Below, piece after piece: positions 18,564-28,500 of a DNA stretch of 64,000 nucleotides (the first letter of the stretch is position 1; each line of letters begins with the position of its first letter). A program made the translations under genes and the position numbers. Source of the DNA: Comamonas kerstersii (GTDB taxonomy: Bacteria > Pseudomonadota > Gammaproteobacteria > Burkholderiales > Burkholderiaceae_C); assembly GCF_008801935.1 (NCBI RefSeq), contig NZ_VZOT01000009.1, positions 49,264 through 113,263 on the forward strand, given 5' to 3'. The notes below the pieces were generated by a model. It made no database searches and was not told the DNA's origin. It worked only from the letters and a program-made list of their open reading frames with translations.

Positions 18564-20033
18564 ATGACCATAGCTGCTGACCGCGCCCTGGTATGGATAC
18601 GCAGAGACCTGCGCTGCAACGATCACGCGGCGCTCTACTACGCACTGCGCCGTTTCAAGCAGGTGTACTGCGCTTTTGTGTTTGATACCGACATCCTGCA
18701 TGCGCTACCCAGCAAACAGGACCGACGCGTGGAATTCATCCATGCCAGCGTCGTGCAGCTGCATGAGCAACTCCGAGCGCTCGGTGAGCAAAGCGGCGTG
18801 CAGGGAGCCGGCCTGATCGTGCGCCATGGGCCAGCCTCCCAGTGCATTGTCCAGCTCGCCAGCGAACTGGGCGTACAGGAAGTTCTGACCAACCGCGACT
18901 ACGAGCCTCAGGCCATGGCGCGCGACCAGCAGGTGCAGCAGGCACTGCAACAACTGGGCATTGCCTTTAGTGATTACAAAGACCAGGTGCTGCTGGACAG
19001 GAACGAAGTCCTTACACAGCAAGACAAGCCCTATAGCGTTTTCACCCCGTACAAGCGCGCCTGGCTTCAAAAACTCGATGCATTCCAGCTCACACCCTAC
19101 CCCGTAGAGCGCCACGCCCACCATCTGGCAACATTGCCAGCACAAAATCTGCTGCCGACACTGGAAGAACTTGGCTTTGTCCGCACCAACTTGCACACAC
19201 TGCTCCTGCCTATTGGCATGCAAGGCGCCCAGCAATTACTACGGGACTTTCTGAGCCGCATGCACCTCTACCATGAAGCCAGAGACTATCCAGGCCGCAA
19301 AGGGGTGTCATACCTGTCCGTACATTTGCGCTTTGGCACGATTTCCATCCGCCAAATCGCTCAACTGGCCCATGAACGTGCAGCACAAGGTGACGAAGGC
19401 GCACAGACCTGGCTGTCTGAACTGGCCTGGCGTGACTTTTATTTCATGATTCTGTGGCATCACCCCCATGTGGTGACGCAATCTTTCCGCCCTGAATATG
19501 ACGGCGTGCAGTGGGATGAAGCCCCTGCACTGTGGCAAGCCTGGTGCGAAGGCCGCACCGGCTACCCGCTGGTGGACGCCGCCATGCGCCAGCTGCTGCA
19601 GACCGGCTACATGCACAACCGCCTGCGCATGGTCGTTGCCAGCTTTTTGACCAAAGACCTGGGCATTGACTGGCGCCGTGGTGAGCAGTTTTTTGCACAG
19701 CATCTGAACGACTACGACCTCGCTGCCAACAACGGGGGCTGGCAATGGGCGGCCTCCACAGGCTGCGATGCCCAGCCCTGGTTTCGCATCTTCAACCCCA
19801 TTACCCAGTCACAGCGGTTTGACCCAGACGGTCGTTTTATCCGGCGCTATGTGCCAGAGCTGGCCAGATTGCCAGACAAACACATCCACTTCCCGGCCAG
19901 CATGCAGCCACAGCAATTGCAAGCCTGCGGCGTGCAGTTAGGCAAGGACTACCCACAGCCCATCGTAGACCACGCTTCGGCGCGCCAGAGAACACTGATG
20001 CGCTTTCATTTTCTCAGCCAATCAGACAGCTGA
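18564..20033 (+). CDS. phrB: Deoxyribodipyrimidine photolyase (class I CPD photolyase type)
   Basis: Light-driven flavoenzyme that splits cyclobutane pyrimidine dimers. The ATG at 18564 (MTIAADRALVWIRRDLRCND) gives 489 aa, near E. coli PhrB (472). An N-terminal antenna-binding Rossmann domain (about 1-130) is followed by the FAD domain, with GRTGYPLVDAAMRQL, the HNRLRMVVASFL stretch and WQWAASTGCDAQPWFRIFNP. An upstream GTG at 18546 is less likely. It has no functional link to the selenium genes upstream. Confidence 0.95.
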   Translation: MTIAADRALVWIRRDLRCNDHAALYYALRRFKQVYCAFVFDTDILHALPSKQDRRVEFIHASVVQLHEQLRALGEQSGVQGAGLIVRHGPASQCIVQLASELGVQEVLTNRDYEPQAMARDQQVQQALQQLGIAFSDYKDQVLLDRNEVLTQQDKPYSVFTPYKRAWLQKLDAFQLTPYPVERHAHHLATLPAQNLLPTLEELGFVRTNLHTLLLPIGMQGAQQLLRDFLSRMHLYHEARDYPGRKGVSYLSVHLRFGTISIRQIAQLAHERAAQGDEGAQTWLSELAWRDFYFMILWHHPHVVTQSFRPEYDGVQWDEAPALWQAWCEGRTGYPLVDAAMRQLLQTGYMHNRLRMVVASFLTKDLGIDWRRGEQFFAQHLNDYDLAANNGGWQWAASTGCDAQPWFRIFNPITQSQRFDPDGRFIRRYVPELARLPDKHIHFPASMQPQQLQACGVQLGKDYPQPIVDHASARQRTLMRFHFLSQSDS

Positions 20034-20135
20034 TGCAGCCATCACACCTTGGCCATGGAGAGAAGCACTTCTCCTGCAGCGCTGCATGAACGAGCTTTGT
20101 AGGATGACGCTTCCGCACACCACCACCCTCACACC

Positions 20136-20981
20136 ATGGATGCATTACTGACTCACGGAACGGCATGGATCGTCAGCCTGAGCCTTGCGCTACTGCTTAC
20201 CGGCTTGGTAGCAGGCACGCTGGCAGGCCTGCTTGGTATTGGCGGTGGGATTGTGATTGTTCCCATGCTGTATTTCCTGTTTCACCTGCTGCAGGTAGAC
20301 CCAGCCGTGCTGATGCATGTGGTGATTGGCACATCCCTGGCTACCATCATCCCTACCTCCGTGATGAGCAGCCGGGCACACAACAAGCGCGGCAATCTCG
20401 ATAAAGCACTGGCCATGCAGCTGCTGCCTGGTGTCTTGCTGGGTGTCTTGCTCGGTGCGCTGACCAGCCGCTATCTGGCAGGTACATGGCTGACTGTCAT
20501 TTTTGCCAGCATGGCCTTGTTGATCGCCATCAAGATGGGCATCAACTTTCAGGCCGCACCGCTTGGCCAGCATATGCCTGCACGCATAGGCAGCACTGCA
20601 TTTGGCACCTTGATTGGTGGTGTTTCCACCCTGATTGGCGTCGGTGGCGGCACTTTGAGCGTACCTATTCTGTCCAGCTTCGGTGTTCCCATGCGCACTG
20701 CCGTGGGCTCCAGCGCCTTGATTGGCTGCTTTATCAGTATTCCGGGCACGCTGGCTTTCATCATCAATGGCTGGCACCAGAGCCAGCTGCCGCCCTGGAG
20801 TCTGGGCTATGTCAATGTGCTGTGCTTTGCACTCATTGTGCCAACCAGCATGCTCAGCACCTCCTGGGGTGCTGCCCTTGCAAGCCGCATCAACAACCAG
20901 CACCTGCAAAAGGTATTTGCCTTGTTCTTGCTGATCACGGCTGCGCATATGTTCTACGGATTGCTGCAACAGCACACCTGA
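20136..20981 (+). CDS. TSUP-family membrane transporter (TauE/SafE type)
   Basis: Inner-membrane protein of 281 aa with about eight hydrophobic segments. Both family glycine-rich motifs are seen, one per half: GTLAGLLGIGGGIVIVPM near residue 28 and IGGVSTLIGVGGGTLSVPIL near residue 165. Members of this family export sulfite, sulfoacetate or related organosulfur anions; the substrate here cannot be told. It stands alone, with photolyase upstream and the IS3-family remnant directly downstream, so its original downstream neighbours may have been lost. Confidence 0.9.
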   Translation: MDALLTHGTAWIVSLSLALLLTGLVAGTLAGLLGIGGGIVIVPMLYFLFHLLQVDPAVLMHVVIGTSLATIIPTSVMSSRAHNKRGNLDKALAMQLLPGVLLGVLLGALTSRYLAGTWLTVIFASMALLIAIKMGINFQAAPLGQHMPARIGSTAFGTLIGGVSTLIGVGGGTLSVPILSSFGVPMRTAVGSSALIGCFISIPGTLAFIINGWHQSQLPPWSLGYVNVLCFALIVPTSMLSTSWGAALASRINNQHLQKVFALFLLITAAHMFYGLLQQHT

Positions 20982-21071
20982 GCGCTACCACCTCAAGCCC
21001 CTGCTGCTCAAGCACCAGCAGCACCACATTACGCCGACCGCCTCAGTGAATCACACCGGGTTTGGTTGAGG

Positions 21072-21341
21072 CTAGTTTGTTGAAGTGCAGGCGTCAGCCT
21101 GCACGGTCTTGGCAACTTGCCGCCAGTAGTTTGCCTCAGCTTCCGCTGGCGGTATATGTCCTATGGATTCCAGCAATCTGCCGTGGTTGAACCAGTGCAC
21201 CCACTGCAGCGTTGCCAGCTCCAGGGATTGCTGAACCCTGCGCCTGTAGCCCGATGGGGCAATTTGCAGCAGCCTACAAATTGGCTCGACCCCATAGGCA
21301 TCACGGTACCTATCTACGAAGTCAATCAGCTCTTGATGCGA
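21072..21341 (-). pseudogene. IS3-family OrfB remnant, catalytic core deleted
   Basis: In the OrfB frame the first part (FVDRYRDAYGVEPICRLLQI and PSGYRRR) runs straight into the family's C-terminal part (SLELATLQWVHWFNHGRLLE, then IGHIPPAEAEANYWRQ). About 200 residues that hold the DDE catalytic triad are absent. The join is in frame, so this is a clean internal deletion rather than decay by point mutation. Confidence 0.88.
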
Positions 21342-21652
21342 CGGTCCAGCTCCGCCTGCGCAAAAAAAGCGCTCGCAGCCTTGAGGATGTCATTGGCCCG
21401 GCGCAGCTCCTTGTTCTCTCGCTCAAGTTGTTTGAGCCGCTCACGCTCATCCGTGGTCAACCCTGGCCGTTGGCCTGCATCTATTTCTTTGCGCTGCACC
21501 CATCCATGCAAGGTGCTGACAGAGCAGCCAATCTTGGGGGCTATTGATTCACATGCGCCCCACAGTGATGCGTAATCCGCTTGGCATTCCTGCACCAAAC
21601 GTACGGCACGTTCACGTACCTCGGGGCTAAAACGAGCAGCTTTAGTGTTCAT
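21326..21652 (-). CDS. IS3-family transposase OrfA
   Basis: Small DNA-binding subunit (108 aa) of an IS3-family element. It has the helix-turn-helix region around [20 protein letters not shown] and a Leu-zipper-like helix with [19 protein letters not shown]. OrfA normally makes the active transposase with OrfB through a -1 frameshift near its 3' end. The OrfB here is gutted, so this protein could only act as a repressor or in trans with a complete copy elsewhere. Confidence 0.92.
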   Translation of the reverse strand: MNTKAARFSPEVRERAVRLVQECQADYASLWGACESIAPKIGCSVSTLHGWVQRKEIDAGQRPGLTTDERERLKQLERENKELRRANDILKAASAFFAQAELDRRIKS

Positions 21653-21697
21653 GACTCAATCCTCTCAGGAGTTGAGCCTCCACGGAAGCCGGTGCGA

Positions 21698-22099
21698 TTC
21701 ACCACGATGACCGAGGTGCCACTGATGCCTGCCTGTGTGCGCGGCGTGATCAATCTGCGCGGCGCTGTCGTACCCGTCATGGACTTGCAGGCACGCTTTG
21801 GCCAGACACCCAGCCCGGTCACCAAGCGCACCTGTATCGTCATTGTAGAAGTACTGGGCCCCGAAGGGCAGCAGGTCATGGGCGTAGTGGTCGATGCCGT
21901 CAATGAAGTGCTGGATATTGATGCCAGCGACATTGAGCCGCCACCAGCCTTTGGAACCCGCATTCGTACGGACTTCATCTCCGGCATGGGTAAGGTACGC
22001 GGCAAATTTGTGATCTTGCTCAATGTGAATCGCGTGCTGGACCTGGACGATCTGCAGGCCATGTCCGAAGCGCTGTCCGTAGCCAGCGACATGGCGTAA
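21698..22099 (+). pseudogene. cheW: cheW, 5'-truncated by the IS3-family element
   Basis: Coupling protein between chemoreceptors and CheA. About 133 codons remain, beginning at FTTMTEVPLMPACVRGVINL, with RGAVVPVMDL, the VVVDAVNEVLDI segment and a C-terminal FVILLNVNRVLDLDDL. The first 35-45 residues (first beta strands of the CheW fold) are missing, because the sequence changes to the IS terminal repeat just upstream. A start inside the IS or at an internal ATG (21706) could give a shortened protein, but its function is doubtful. It may once have belonged to a chemotaxis locus here. Confidence 0.85.
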
Positions 22100-22144
22100 T
22101 CGCTGCGCCCTGAGAGCCCTAGGGTTCTCAAGGTAGCCATCCAG

Positions 22145-22182
22145 ATAGCAGTCCTCCAAGATGGGGCCAGGAGGACTGCTAT
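22145..22182 (+). promoter_or_regulatory. Hairpin covering RBS and start of the alcohol dehydrogenase
   Basis: ATAGCAGTCCTCC (22145-22157) and GGAGGACTGCTAT (22170-22182) are perfect complements, 13 bp with a 12-base loop. The right arm holds the Shine-Dalgarno GGAGGA and the first two bases of the ATG at 22181. If formed in mRNA it would block initiation. No T-run follows, so it is not a normal terminator. Confidence 0.75.
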
Positions 22183-23317
22183 GACCTGGATGAATTACGT
22201 CACTCAGATTCAATTTGACTTTGGCGCTGTGCGCCTGCTTCCCCAGGAATGCCAGCGGCTTGGCATTCACCGGCCACTGATCGTGACAGACGCTGGCGTC
22301 AAGGCGGCAGGCGTGCTGCAAAAGGCGCTGGACACACTCACGGACCTGCCTGTTACCGTGTTTGATGCCACCCCATCCAACCCCACAGAAACTGCCGTGC
22401 GCACGGCTGCCCAGCTGTACCAGCAGCATCAGTGTGATGGACTGATTGCCGTGGGCGGCGGCAGTGCTATCGACTGCGCCAAGGGCGTTGCGATTGCCGT
22501 GACCCACCCAGGCCCACTCAAGCACTACGCAACCATTGAAGGTGGCTCTCCACGCATCACCGAAGCGGTAGCCCCCATCATCGCCGTCCCGACCACCAGC
22601 GGCACAGGCAGCGAAGTGGCGCGCGGCGCCATCATCATCGTGGATGACCAGCGCAAGCTCGGATTTCACTCCTGGCATCTGGTGCCCAAGGTCGCCATCT
22701 GCGATCCTGAACTCACCTATGGCCTGCCCCCGCTGCTGACCGCAGCAACGGGCATGGACGCCATCGCGCACTGCATGGAAACCTTTATGTCCGCCGCCTT
22801 CAACCCTCCAGCTGACGGCATTGCCCTGGATGGCCTGACACGTGGCTGGGCACATATTGAACGCGCCACACGCAATGGCAAAGACGCTGAAGCCCGCAGA
22901 CAACTCATGAGTGCCAGCATGCAAGGTGCGCTGGCTTTTCAGAAAGGGCTGGGCTGTGTACACAGTCTGAGCCATAGTCTGGGTGGGCACGCCCCACACT
23001 TGCACCACGGCACGCTGAATGCCATTTTTCTGCCTGCTGTCGTGCGTTTTAATGCCGATGCCGAACCCGTGCAGCGTGAGCAGCGTCTCGAAAAAATGGC
23101 CCACGCCATGGGACTGCGCAGCGCCAGTGACATACCAGATGCCATTCGCGACATGAATGCACGACTGGGCCTGCCCCAAGGCCTGTCAACGCTGGGCGTA
23201 CAGCCCGAAAGTTTCCAGGCGGTGATTGATGGCGCACTCAAAGACCACTGCCATGGCACCAATCCACGACTGGCAACGGCCGAAGACTACGAATCCATGC
23301 TGCTGCAGTCCATGTGA
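22181..23317 (+). CDS. Iron-containing alcohol dehydrogenase family protein
   Basis: Group III NAD(P)-dependent dehydrogenase (378 aa). The nucleotide site GGGSAIDCAKG lies at about residue 95 and TTSGTGSEVA at about 145. Metal-binding residues are in GMDAIAHCMETF and HSLSHSLGGHAPHLHHGTLN. The substrate (alcohol, maleylacetate or similar) is not clear. ATG at 22181 has GGAGGA 6 bases upstream but lies in a hairpin; an ATG at 22190 would give a protein beginning MNYVTQIQFDFG. Convergent with the lrp-type gene, 7 bases apart. Confidence 0.88.
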   Translation: MTWMNYVTQIQFDFGAVRLLPQECQRLGIHRPLIVTDAGVKAAGVLQKALDTLTDLPVTVFDATPSNPTETAVRTAAQLYQQHQCDGLIAVGGGSAIDCAKGVAIAVTHPGPLKHYATIEGGSPRITEAVAPIIAVPTTSGTGSEVARGAIIIVDDQRKLGFHSWHLVPKVAICDPELTYGLPPLLTAATGMDAIAHCMETFMSAAFNPPADGIALDGLTRGWAHIERATRNGKDAEARRQLMSASMQGALAFQKGLGCVHSLSHSLGGHAPHLHHGTLNAIFLPAVVRFNADAEPVQREQRLEKMAHAMGLRSASDIPDAIRDMNARLGLPQGLSTLGVQPESFQAVIDGALKDHCHGTNPRLATAEDYESMLLQSM

Positions 23318-23324
23318 ACACACC

Positions 23325-23777
23325 CTAACCCAAAGGCATTTCCGCACGCTTGAGGGTGCGCAGCACAAACATGGACTGGCTGTGCTGAATGCCTTTGATC
23401 TTGTAGAGCTTCTCACGCAGCAGGCGTTCGTAGTCGCGCGTGTCCTTGACCATGACGCGCAGCAGATAGTCGTAGGTGCCAGAGACCAGGTGTGCCTCCA
23501 CCACCTCGGGAATGGTCGCCAGCTGCTCGCCAAACTTTTCCAGCGTGTTGTCGCTGTGGCTGTTGAGCGTGACCATGAGCAGCACCGTGTCGTTCAAGCC
23601 CAGCGCCTGGGGATTGAGGCGCACGGTATAGCCTTCGATCACGCCTTCGTCTTCCATGCGCTTGATGCGTGTCCAGCACGGCGATGGGCTCAACCCCACT
23701 TCCTGGCCAATCTCCTGCAAGCTGGCACGTGCATTACGCTGCAAAGCAGCGAGAATTTTTCGATCTGTTTTATCCAT
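23325..23777 (-). CDS. Lrp/AsnC-family transcriptional regulator
   Basis: A 150-aa regulator with an N-terminal winged helix (MDKTDRKILAALQRNARASL, then LQEIGQEVGLSPSPCWTRIK) and a C-terminal RAM/ACT ligand domain (about 65-145), as in Lrp. ATG at 23777 is chosen. An upstream in-frame ATG would add 19 Lys/Phe/Ile-rich residues unlike the family and read into AT-rich promoter DNA. Such proteins sense amino acids; target and ligand are unknown. The neighbouring genes give no clear hint. Confidence 0.92.
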   Translation of the reverse strand: MDKTDRKILAALQRNARASLQEIGQEVGLSPSPCWTRIKRMEDEGVIEGYTVRLNPQALGLNDTVLLMVTLNSHSDNTLEKFGEQLATIPEVVEAHLVSGTYDYLLRVMVKDTRDYERLLREKLYKIKGIQHSQSMFVLRTLKRAEMPLG

Positions 23778-24125
23778 GCAGCAAATTTTGCTGCATATCC
23801 ATATTTCAAAAAATATTTTTCTAAAAAACTTCAAGTTTCATAGCGCAGCAGCAGCATTTTTTGCGGCGCAACATGCACACTTACAGCCATGGAAGCAGCG
23901 CCTACCGGAGTTGTTGAAAGCCATTTCATCGCCACGGCCGATTACCGTCAGCCCGCAGCCATGTGACCCCAGCCATCGCAAGCTTTATGCAAAAAGGCCG
24001 ATCTGCCATACCCCCTGCAGATCGGCCTTTTTGTTTGCAACCGGCTACAACGTGCTTGATGCTTCGTTGCCAAGTCTTGGCTCAAACGCCCATCTTCGAT
24101 GGGCTGTCCGCTGTACACGGTTGTG
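23778..24125. other. Intergenic region upstream of the Lrp-type gene
   Basis: A 348-bp region. The AT-rich part at 23780-23865 probably holds the promoter of the Lrp-type gene. The part near 24000 holds the terminator described separately. I see no further gene. Confidence 0.6.
23991..24032 (-). terminator. Bidirectional terminator downstream of the RND operon
   Basis: AAAAAGGCCGATCTGC and GCAGATCGGCCTTTTT are perfect complements (16 bp) around a 10-base loop, with T-runs on both strands. It lies 94 bases beyond the outer-membrane gene's stop on the minus strand. Confidence 0.92.
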
Positions 24126-25583
24126 CTATGAATTGCTGTTGGAAACGACAGCAACCGTCTCCTGCCCGCCCAGCGTCTTCCAGAGCGTGACACGGTTGAT
24201 CTGCTCTGCCAGCCGCAGCGCAATCAAGTTTTGCTGGGCCGCATACAGGCTGCGCTGGGCGTCAAGCACGGTCAGGTAGTCATCCACACCTGCCTGAAAG
24301 CGTGCTTCCGACAGCTCAAACGCTTTTTGTGTGGCTTGCACCATGCCGTACTGGGCCCCCAGGCGGGCGCCCCACTGTGCGCGGTCAGCCAGTGCATCGG
24401 CCACTTCCTTGAAAGCGGTTTGCACGGCTTTTTCGTACTGCGCCAGCGCAATGCGCTCATTGGCCTTGGCAACTTCTACCCCTGCGCGCAGGCGACCACC
24501 ATCAAAGATAGGCAGCTTGATCTGCGGCATAAAGCTCCAGGTGCCAGTGCCACTGCCAAAGAGTTGATCCAGTTCACGACTGCCAGAGCCCACACTGCCT
24601 GTCAGAGAGATGCTGGGGAACAGCGCTGCCCGCGCCGCGCCGATATTGGCATTCATGGCACGCAGGTTGTGCTCTGCAGCTTGTACATCCGGGCGCTGCA
24701 GCAGCACGCTGGATGACAGATTTTCCGGCACAGGCAGCAGGCCCAGATTGCTGGACGTATCCACCATCAGCGTCTGAGTTTCAGGCAGCAGCTCGGCAGG
24801 CACACTGCCGCCGACCAGCAACTCCAGCGCATTGCGGCTGCGCTGCACCTGAGAGGTATAGGCCGCCACATCGCCGCGTGCAGTCTCGACAGTCGACAAA
24901 TTTTGCGCCAGCACCAGCCCGGAAGTGGCGCCCAGCTCATACATCCGCCTGGTCAGTTCATAGGCTTTTTCACGGCTCTCCAGTGTGCTTTTGGCCAGCG
25001 CCAGACGTGCCAGATCAGCCGCCAGATTCAGCCAGGCATTACTCACCTCGGCAATCAGCCCAATCTGTACATTGCGCTGGTTGGCCTCAGACTGCAAAAA
25101 GGCCTGCAGACCTGCTTCACTCAGGTTGCGAATACGGCCCCAGAAATCAATCTCATAGCTGGCAAAGCCCAGCTGTGCGGTGAACTGCTCGCTCACCGTG
25201 GATTGACCGTTGCTCAAGTCCGCACTGTTGCGGCTGCGCGTACCTTGCGCCTGTGCGGTAACGCTGGGCAGCAGATCCGCACGCGTAATGCCGTACTGGG
25301 CACGCGCCTTCTCCATATTGGCCACGGCCACGCGCAGGTCGCGGTTATGACTCAATGCCAGCGCCACCACCTGTCGCAGCTGTGGGTTAGCCACCCAGTT
25401 CAGCGCCTTGACGGTGTCAAGCGCACTTTCGCTGGCCTCTATGCTGCGAGCGGCACCGGCAACGATGCTGTCTGGCACAGCCAGTGCAGGCTGCTCATAC
25501 TTGGGTGCAAGGTTACAGGCAGACAGCCATACAGCTGCCAAGGCAGCGGCCACCACGGGCCGCAGTGTCATTGTCTTCATCAT
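24126..25583 (-). CDS. RND efflux outer-membrane lipoprotein (OprM/NodT family)
   Basis: Trimeric outer-membrane channel of a tripartite pump, 485 aa. The signal peptide ends with the lipobox LSAC (Cys at about residue 22), so it is a lipoprotein. Two OEP repeats follow, with NREL-like helices (ALSHNRDLRVAVANMEKARA) and the second-half ARAALFPSISLTGSVG, RPDVQAAEHNLRAMNANIG segments. It overlaps the upstream pump gene by 4 bases (ATGA) and is the last gene of the operon before a strong terminator. Confidence 0.95.
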   Translation of the reverse strand: MMKTMTLRPVVAAALAAVWLSACNLAPKYEQPALAVPDSIVAGAARSIEASESALDTVKALNWVANPQLRQVVALALSHNRDLRVAVANMEKARAQYGITRADLLPSVTAQAQGTRSRNSADLSNGQSTVSEQFTAQLGFASYEIDFWGRIRNLSEAGLQAFLQSEANQRNVQIGLIAEVSNAWLNLAADLARLALAKSTLESREKAYELTRRMYELGATSGLVLAQNLSTVETARGDVAAYTSQVQRSRNALELLVGGSVPAELLPETQTLMVDTSSNLGLLPVPENLSSSVLLQRPDVQAAEHNLRAMNANIGAARAALFPSISLTGSVGSGSRELDQLFGSGTGTWSFMPQIKLPIFDGGRLRAGVEVAKANERIALAQYEKAVQTAFKEVADALADRAQWGARLGAQYGMVQATQKAFELSEARFQAGVDDYLTVLDAQRSLYAAQQNLIALRLAEQINRVTLWKTLGGQETVAVVSNSNS

Positions 25584-28500
25584 GCGGCTTTTTCCTGTGT
25601 GTTGGCGGGAGTGTCATCGTTGCGCGAACGGCTCTTGAACCAGCTGCGAATCAGCAGGAAGAACACGGGCACCATGAACAGGCCCAGCACGGTAGAAGCC
25701 ACCGTACCACCCAGCACTGCGGTGCCGATGGAATTGCGGCCACCCGCTCCAGCACCCGTACCCAGTGCCAGCGGAATCACACCGAAGCCAAAAGCCAGCG
25801 AAGTCATCAGGATAGGACGCAGACGCATGCGCACGGCTTCCACCGTCGCATCAAACAGGTTTTTGCCTTGCTCCTGCAGCTGCACGGCAAACTCCACGAT
25901 CAGGATGGCGTTCTTGGACGCCAGGCCCACCGTGGTCAGCAAGCCCACCTGGAAGTACACATCGTTGGTCAAGCCACGCGTGTAGGTCGCCAGCAGCGCC
26001 CCGACGACACCCAGCGGCACGGCCAGCATGACGGACAGCGGCACGGTCCAGCTTTCGTACAGTGCGGCAAGGCACAGGAACACAAACAGAATCGAGATGG
26101 CATACAGCAGCGGAGCCTGTGCACCCGACTGACGTTCCTGCAGCGAAGCACCCGTCCACTCATAGCCAATGCCAGGAGGCATGTCCTTAAGAATGTCTTC
26201 CACGATCTGCATAGCCACACCTGAGCTCACCCCCGGCGCTGCATTGCCCACGATTTCAAAGGCTGGAGAGCCGTTGTAGCGCAGCAGCTGCGGAGAGCCA
26301 TAGGCCCAGTACGTGGTCGAGAAAGCGCTGAAAGGCACCATCTCGCCGTTCTTGTTGCGCACCGTCCATTTCGCAATATCTTGCGGCAGCATGCGGTGTG
26401 GCGCATCACCCTGAATGTAGACCCGCTTGACGCGGCCGTTGTTCAGGAAGTCGTTCACATAGGTACCACCCATGGCGCTGGAGAGCACGCTGTTGATGTC
26501 GCTGTATGACAGGTTCAGCGCTGCGGCCTTACGGTCATCAATATCCAGGCGCAGCTCTGTGGCGTCGTCCAGATTGGTGGTGCGCACACTGGCCAGCTCC
26601 GGATGCTTGCGCGCTTCGGCGAGGAACTGGTCTTTGGCTGCCAGCAAAGCATCATGACCCAGGCCATTCAAGTCCTTGAGCATGAAGTTAAAACCAGCGT
26701 TGGAGCCCAGACCGCGCACGGCAGGCGGCAGCATCACAAAAATGCGTGCGTCACGAATCTGGGCAGACAGCTCCTGTGTGGCACGGTGTGCAAAAGCACC
26801 TGCGCCCTGCGACTCCAGGGGACGCTGATCCCAGGGCTTCAGGCGTACAAAGCCGCGTGCCGAGCTCTGGTCACCGCTCAGACCAGAAACCTGGTTAAAG
26901 CTCACCACATCAGGCTGCGCAGCAAAGTATTCACGCACCTGATCCAGCACTTCCTGCAAACGGGCATCGGCTGCGCCAGCAGGCAGATTCACGTTCACAT
27001 ACACAAAGCCCTGGTCTTCATCGGGCAGGAAGGACGTGGGCAATCGACTCATCAACAGCCACACGGCCGCCAGAATCACCAGAAAAATCAGCATCATGCG
27101 CTTGGCACGGCGCAGCGACCAGGCCACAGCGTTCTGGTAGCGCACGGCGGTCGCATCAAAGTGGTGGTTGAACCAGCGGAAGAACCTGTCATTGATGCCC
27201 AGCAGACCACGGCGCACCATCTTCTCACCACCATGATTGGAAGGCGCCTTGAGAATGGTGGCGCACAGTGCAGGCGTGAGCGTCAGCGCTACAAACACTG
27301 AGAAAGCCATGGCAGCCACGATGGTGATGGAGAACTGACGGTAAATCACACCGGTGGAGCCGCCGAAAAAGGCCATGGGCACGAATACGGCAGACAGTGT
27401 CACACCGATACCAATCAGCACTGAGGTGATCTCCCGCATGGACTGGCGTGTTGCTTCCTTGGGTGACAAGCCGGTTTCGTGCATCACCCGCTCAACGTTT
27501 TCCACAACCACAATGGCGTCATCCACCAGCAGGCCAATGGCCAGCACCATGGCAAACATGGTCAGCGTGTTGATGGAATAGCCCGCAGCAGCCAGCACGC
27601 CGAAGGTGCCCAGCAGCACCACAGGCACGGCAATCGCAGGAATCAGCGTGGCACGGAAGTTCTGCAGGAAGATGAACATCACGATCACCACCAGCACCAT
27701 GGCTTCCACCAGCGCCTTGACCACCTCCTGAATCGATGCACGCACAAAGGGCGTGGAGTCCGAACTCACAAAGTAATCAATCTCATTGGGGAAGAACGGC
27801 TTGAGCTCGGCCAGTTTGGCAGATACCGCATCGGCCACATCCATGGCGTTAGCACCGTCAGCCAGCACAATACCCAGGCCTGCACCTGCCATGCCATTGA
27901 GCTTGGCTTTGACGGTCAGGTTGTCCGGGCCCAGCTCCACACGCGCCACGTCCTTGATGGTCACCACCGAGCCATCGGGTGAAGCCTTGAGCACCACATC
28001 TTCAAACTGCTCCACCGTCTGCAGCTTGGTACGTGCGGTAATGGTGGCATTGAGCTGTTGCCCCTCGACAGCAGGCAGTGCACCCAGCTGGCCGGCAGAA
28101 ACCTGTGCATTCTGGGCATTGAGCGCCGAGATCAGGTCCGCAGGCATCAGCCCGTACTTTTGCATCAGTGCCGGATCCATCCAGATACGCATGGCGTAAC
28201 TGGTGCCAAACACATTCACATCACCCACGCCATCAATGCGGCCAATGATGTCCACGATATTGGAGTTCAGATAGTCACCAATATCCACCTGCGTCATCGC
28301 AGGGTCAGTGGAATAGAAGCTGTAGGTGACCAGAAAGTCCTGGCCGCCCTTGTTGACGAATACACCACGGCTCTTGACCGCATCTGGCAGCCGGTTCATG
28401 GCCGCCTGCAGCTTGTTCTGCACCTGCACCTGGGCCACGTCAATGTCCGTGCCTGGCGCAAAGGTCAGTGTGGTACGCGAGCGGCCAGAAGCATCCGACG

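Larger units (their letters stand above)
21046..21702 (-). mobile_element. IS3-family element with internal deletion
   Basis: A 657-bp element bounded by imperfect inverted repeats: TGAATCACACCGG...GAGGCT at 21047 on the plus strand and TGAATCGCACCGG...GAGGCTC read leftwards from 21701. It has an intact OrfA and an OrfB whose start and end are joined with the catalytic core missing, so about 0.6-0.7 kb has been lost from a normal element of about 1.3 kb. No matching 3-bp target duplication was found at the flanks. It truncates cheW. Confidence 0.88.

Noticed and set aside
20982..21045. Missing N-terminal part of cheW left of the IS3-family element
   Set aside because: No frame there resembles the first strands of CheW and there is no start codon in a suitable place.
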